Origin: Alphaproteobacteria bacterium
GTDB taxonomy: Bacteria; Pseudomonadota; Alphaproteobacteria; Sneathiellales; Sneathiellaceae
Length of the DNA: 7,605 nt
NCBI GenBank assembly: GCA_006226265.1
Contig: SBHH01000339.1
Coordinates: 1-7,605, forward strand
Direction of reading: 5' to 3'
The translations under genes and the position numbers were made by a program. The first letter of the stretch is position 1. Every line of letters begins with the position of its first letter. Below, piece after piece: positions 5,846-7,605 of the stretch. Under the pieces are notes generated by a model. It was not told the DNA's origin. It searched no databases and saw nothing but the letters and a program-made list of their open reading frames with translations.

Positions 5846-7605
5846 AAGGTCCCTGAATAAACGGGCCTTCGCGGCCCTTTTTGCGGCGGCGGTTCTGATA
5901 CTGCCGCCCATTTCCTTCGCTGCAGAAAACCTCCCTGCCGAAACCGCCACCCCAGCGACAAAAGCCTTCACCGTCTTCGATATGCCGAAAATGAGCGAAG
6001 GGCTGATCGCCGCCTTCCATGCCTTGCAAAGCGGGCGTTTCAATATCGCGGAACAAGAGCTTCGCACCATTATAAAGGCCTATCCTTCACGCGATGAAAA
6101 CTACTATCTGCTCGCCCGTGTTCTCGCCATGCGGGGTGAGAGCGCCAAGGCGCTGGATATGCTGAATACAGCCGTTGACAGAGGCTTTCGCAACGCGACC
6201 ATGTTACAAAAAGATCCAAGCCTCAAGTCCATTCGAGCAGACACACGTTTTACCGCAATCCTTGAGAAAATTCTGAAGGCCCCGCCTGAAAAGCTTCCGC
6301 CGAAACCGAAACCCCGCCTGATCCGCGGGAACGAGGCCTTGGTCGGGGTGGAGAATACCGGCTGGAACGGACGGGCCGGGCTGCTTCTGTCCGAATTTGA
6401 ATTCGCCAATAAAAAGCCTGCGACCGCCACAGTGCAAAATGGCACCAATCCCGTCGCGGGTCTGCTGACCCAATGGTATCGTCAGGGCCTTGCCGCAGGC
6501 AACCACGGTGATCTTTATGATAATCGCGACCGCGGCCATTCCCGGTTGCGGCCCGAGGACTATCCGCAACTTACCTTCACACGCTATGATGCAGCGGCGA
6601 AAACCACCGATATCGATTACGGGCTGAACGCCACCATCCTTTACAATGCCATTACGATCGGCAATTCCTCGACCGCCGTCAACGGAAGCCGGCTATGGCG
6701 AAGCCTTGCCCGGCTTGGCACGACGCTCCCCTATGGCGCGAACCGTTTGTTCCTGCAGTATGTCAATAACATGATCTATGTCTATCCGGCCGTAAGGGAT
6801 TATGGTGAAAAATGGGGCGATATCCTGACCGCGAACACGCCCTATATGCTGGTTTCACGCGGCAAGTCGGGGTCGGACCGGCCGTTCCTGAATGCGATTG
6901 CGAGCATCCTTGCCGCCTTCAAGCCGGAGGTGAAGGCATATCTGACAAAGCGTAAAATGATCATGCCAACGGTGCAGATGCTATTCCGTGAAGGGCAAAG
7001 CACACTTCGCAATGATGCGGACTATCTCACCTACAAGGCGCATCCGCCGGTCTTCGACGCCCTTGATATCGATCTTGGCCGAATGGTTCGCATGGCGCAG
7101 GCACTGGCAATCAAGGATATCCCGCCAATGGTGCAGTTGAACCTCGAAAAGGCAGACGGCATGCGCCCCGGGATCGATGATTTCGCCAATCTGCGTCCCG
7201 AGGAGCTTTTTGCAACGCCGGGCGCTCTCTCCTTTGCGGCCCGGTCAAGCGCGAAAGATCATCATTTCATTGTGAGCGCCGCTAAAACTCAGCCACTCAA
7301 CGGGGAAAAGCTGACCTTTCGCTGGGCAGTCCTCCGGGGCGATGCGAAAGAGATCAAAATCACGCCCAGAAACGCCGATGGCAGCACGGTCGAGATCACC
7401 ATCCCCTGGCAAGCCCCTTTCCCGGCACCAGATCGGCCTGACCTCATGACCAGCCGGGTCGAAATCGCGGCCTTTGTCTCGAACGGCAAGCATTATTCGG
7501 CGCCCGCCTTCGTCAATCTGCTATTCCCGGCCAATCAGGTCCGGAAATACAACGCGAAGGGCCGGATCGTCATGATCGATCATATGGACCCGGTCGCCGA
7601 GAAGC
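5826..7605 (+). CDS. Large exported protein of unknown function with TPR-like N-terminus, C-terminus cut off
   Basis: The frame stays open for 593 codons from ATG 5826 to the window edge. Residues 10-32 form a signal peptide (NKR, hydrophobic AFAALFAAAVLIL, likely cleavage SFA before AEN), placing the protein in the periplasm or outer membrane. Residues 54-148 are a TPR-like helical repeat ending in the common form DPSLKSIRADTRFTAIL. A proline/lysine linker (152-164) follows. Residues 170-440 are a conserved-looking domain with GLLLSEFEF, YDNRDRGHSRL (231-241), TIGNSSTAVNGSRLWRSLARL (277-297) and TANTPYMLVSRGKSGSDRPF. Residues 490-565 look Ig/PKD-like (NGEKLTFRWAVLRGD, then YSAPAFVNLLF). I recall similar chains among hypothetical proteins, but no function. 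There is no good ribosome binding site; the 20-base overlap with the ABM gene suggests translational coupling. The next in-frame ATG (M53) would remove the signal peptide. Confidence 0.8.
   Translation, partial: MSCPLPERSLNKRAFAALFAAAVLILPPISFAAENLPAETATPATKAFTVFDMPKMSEGLIAAFHALQSGRFNIAEQELRTIIKAYPSRDENYYLLARVLAMRGESAKALDMLNTAVDRGFRNATMLQKDPSLKSIRADTRFTAILEKILKAPPEKLPPKPKPRLIRGNEALVGVENTGWNGRAGLLLSEFEFANKKPATATVQNGTNPVAGLLTQWYRQGLAAGNHGDLYDNRDRGHSRLRPEDYPQLTFTRYDAAAKTTDIDYGLNATILYNAITIGNSSTAVNGSRLWRSLARLGTTLPYGANRLFLQYVNNMIYVYPAVRDYGEKWGDILTANTPYMLVSRGKSGSDRPFLNAIASILAAFKPEVKAYLTKRKMIMPTVQMLFREGQSTLRNDADYLTYKAHPPVFDALDIDLGRMVRMAQALAIKDIPPMVQLNLEKADGMRPGIDDFANLRPEELFATPGALSFAARSSAKDHHFIVSAAKTQPLNGEKLTFRWAVLRGDAKEIKITPRNADGSTVEITIPWQAPFPAPDRPDLMTSRVEIAAFVSNGKHYSAPAFVNLLFPANQVRKYNAKGRIVMIDHMDPVAEK
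5863..5882 (+). terminator. Intrinsic terminator inside the 5' coding part of the downstream gene
   Basis: Stem GGGCC (5863-5867), loop TTCGC, stem GGCCC (5873-5877), then five Ts (5878-5882). A-rich bases at 5857-5861 before the stem could extend pairing with the T-run past one unpaired C. It would end transcripts of the ABM gene, whose stop is at 5845, but it also encodes part of the signal peptide of the next protein (codons reading N-K-R-A-F-A-A-L-F). Confidence 0.6.

Noticed and set aside
5534..6569. Several minus-strand open frames opposite the ABM gene and the large exported protein
   Set aside because: The plus-strand proteins have a signal peptide, TPR and ABM motifs, whereas the antisense products have no recognisable motif or ribosome binding site.

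Overview
The window is a GC-rich, densely coded piece of a bacterial chromosome. The protein families, codon use and short promoter regions suggest an alphaproteobacterium. I cannot name the genus. No rRNA, tRNA, insertion sequence, integrase or CRISPR array was seen, so it looks like resident metabolic chromosome rather than a mobile island.

Left part (1-4266): the regulatory and entry end of an aerobic benzoate catabolic locus of the benzoyl-CoA ('box') type. A BoxR-like regulator, an XRE helix-turn-helix joined to a shikimate-kinase-like sensor, runs leftward and off the window edge. Divergent from it runs a rightward set of genes: a short MioC/flavodoxin-like protein, a benzoate-CoA ligase and a 12-TM major facilitator transporter. 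The 99-base divergent spacer carries overlapping head-to-head -10 elements and two abutting palindromes. The simplest reading is uptake by the MFS protein, activation to benzoyl-CoA by the ligase, and derepression when BoxR senses benzoyl-CoA. The flavodoxin is the unexpected member and may carry electrons to a benzoyl-CoA epoxidase (boxAB) encoded outside the window. No boxA, boxB or boxC is visible.

Middle part (4267-5845): three small genes, probably in separate transcription units. They are a VOC-fold (glyoxalase/dioxygenase-like) protein preceded by a perfect 16-base palindrome resembling an FNR/FixK site, a secreted 170-residue protein of unknown function, and an ABM-fold (YgiN-like) monooxygenase with a recognisable promoter overlapped by a palindrome.

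Right part (5826-7605): a long open frame continues off the window edge. Its start overlaps the monooxygenase gene by 20 bases. It encodes a large exported protein of no known function, with a TPR-like N-terminus, a conserved central domain and an Ig/PKD-like C-terminal part. A textbook intrinsic terminator lies inside its signal-peptide codons, which is the oddest structural arrangement in the window.

Both edge-crossing genes (1-770 minus and 5826-7605 plus) are incomplete here.
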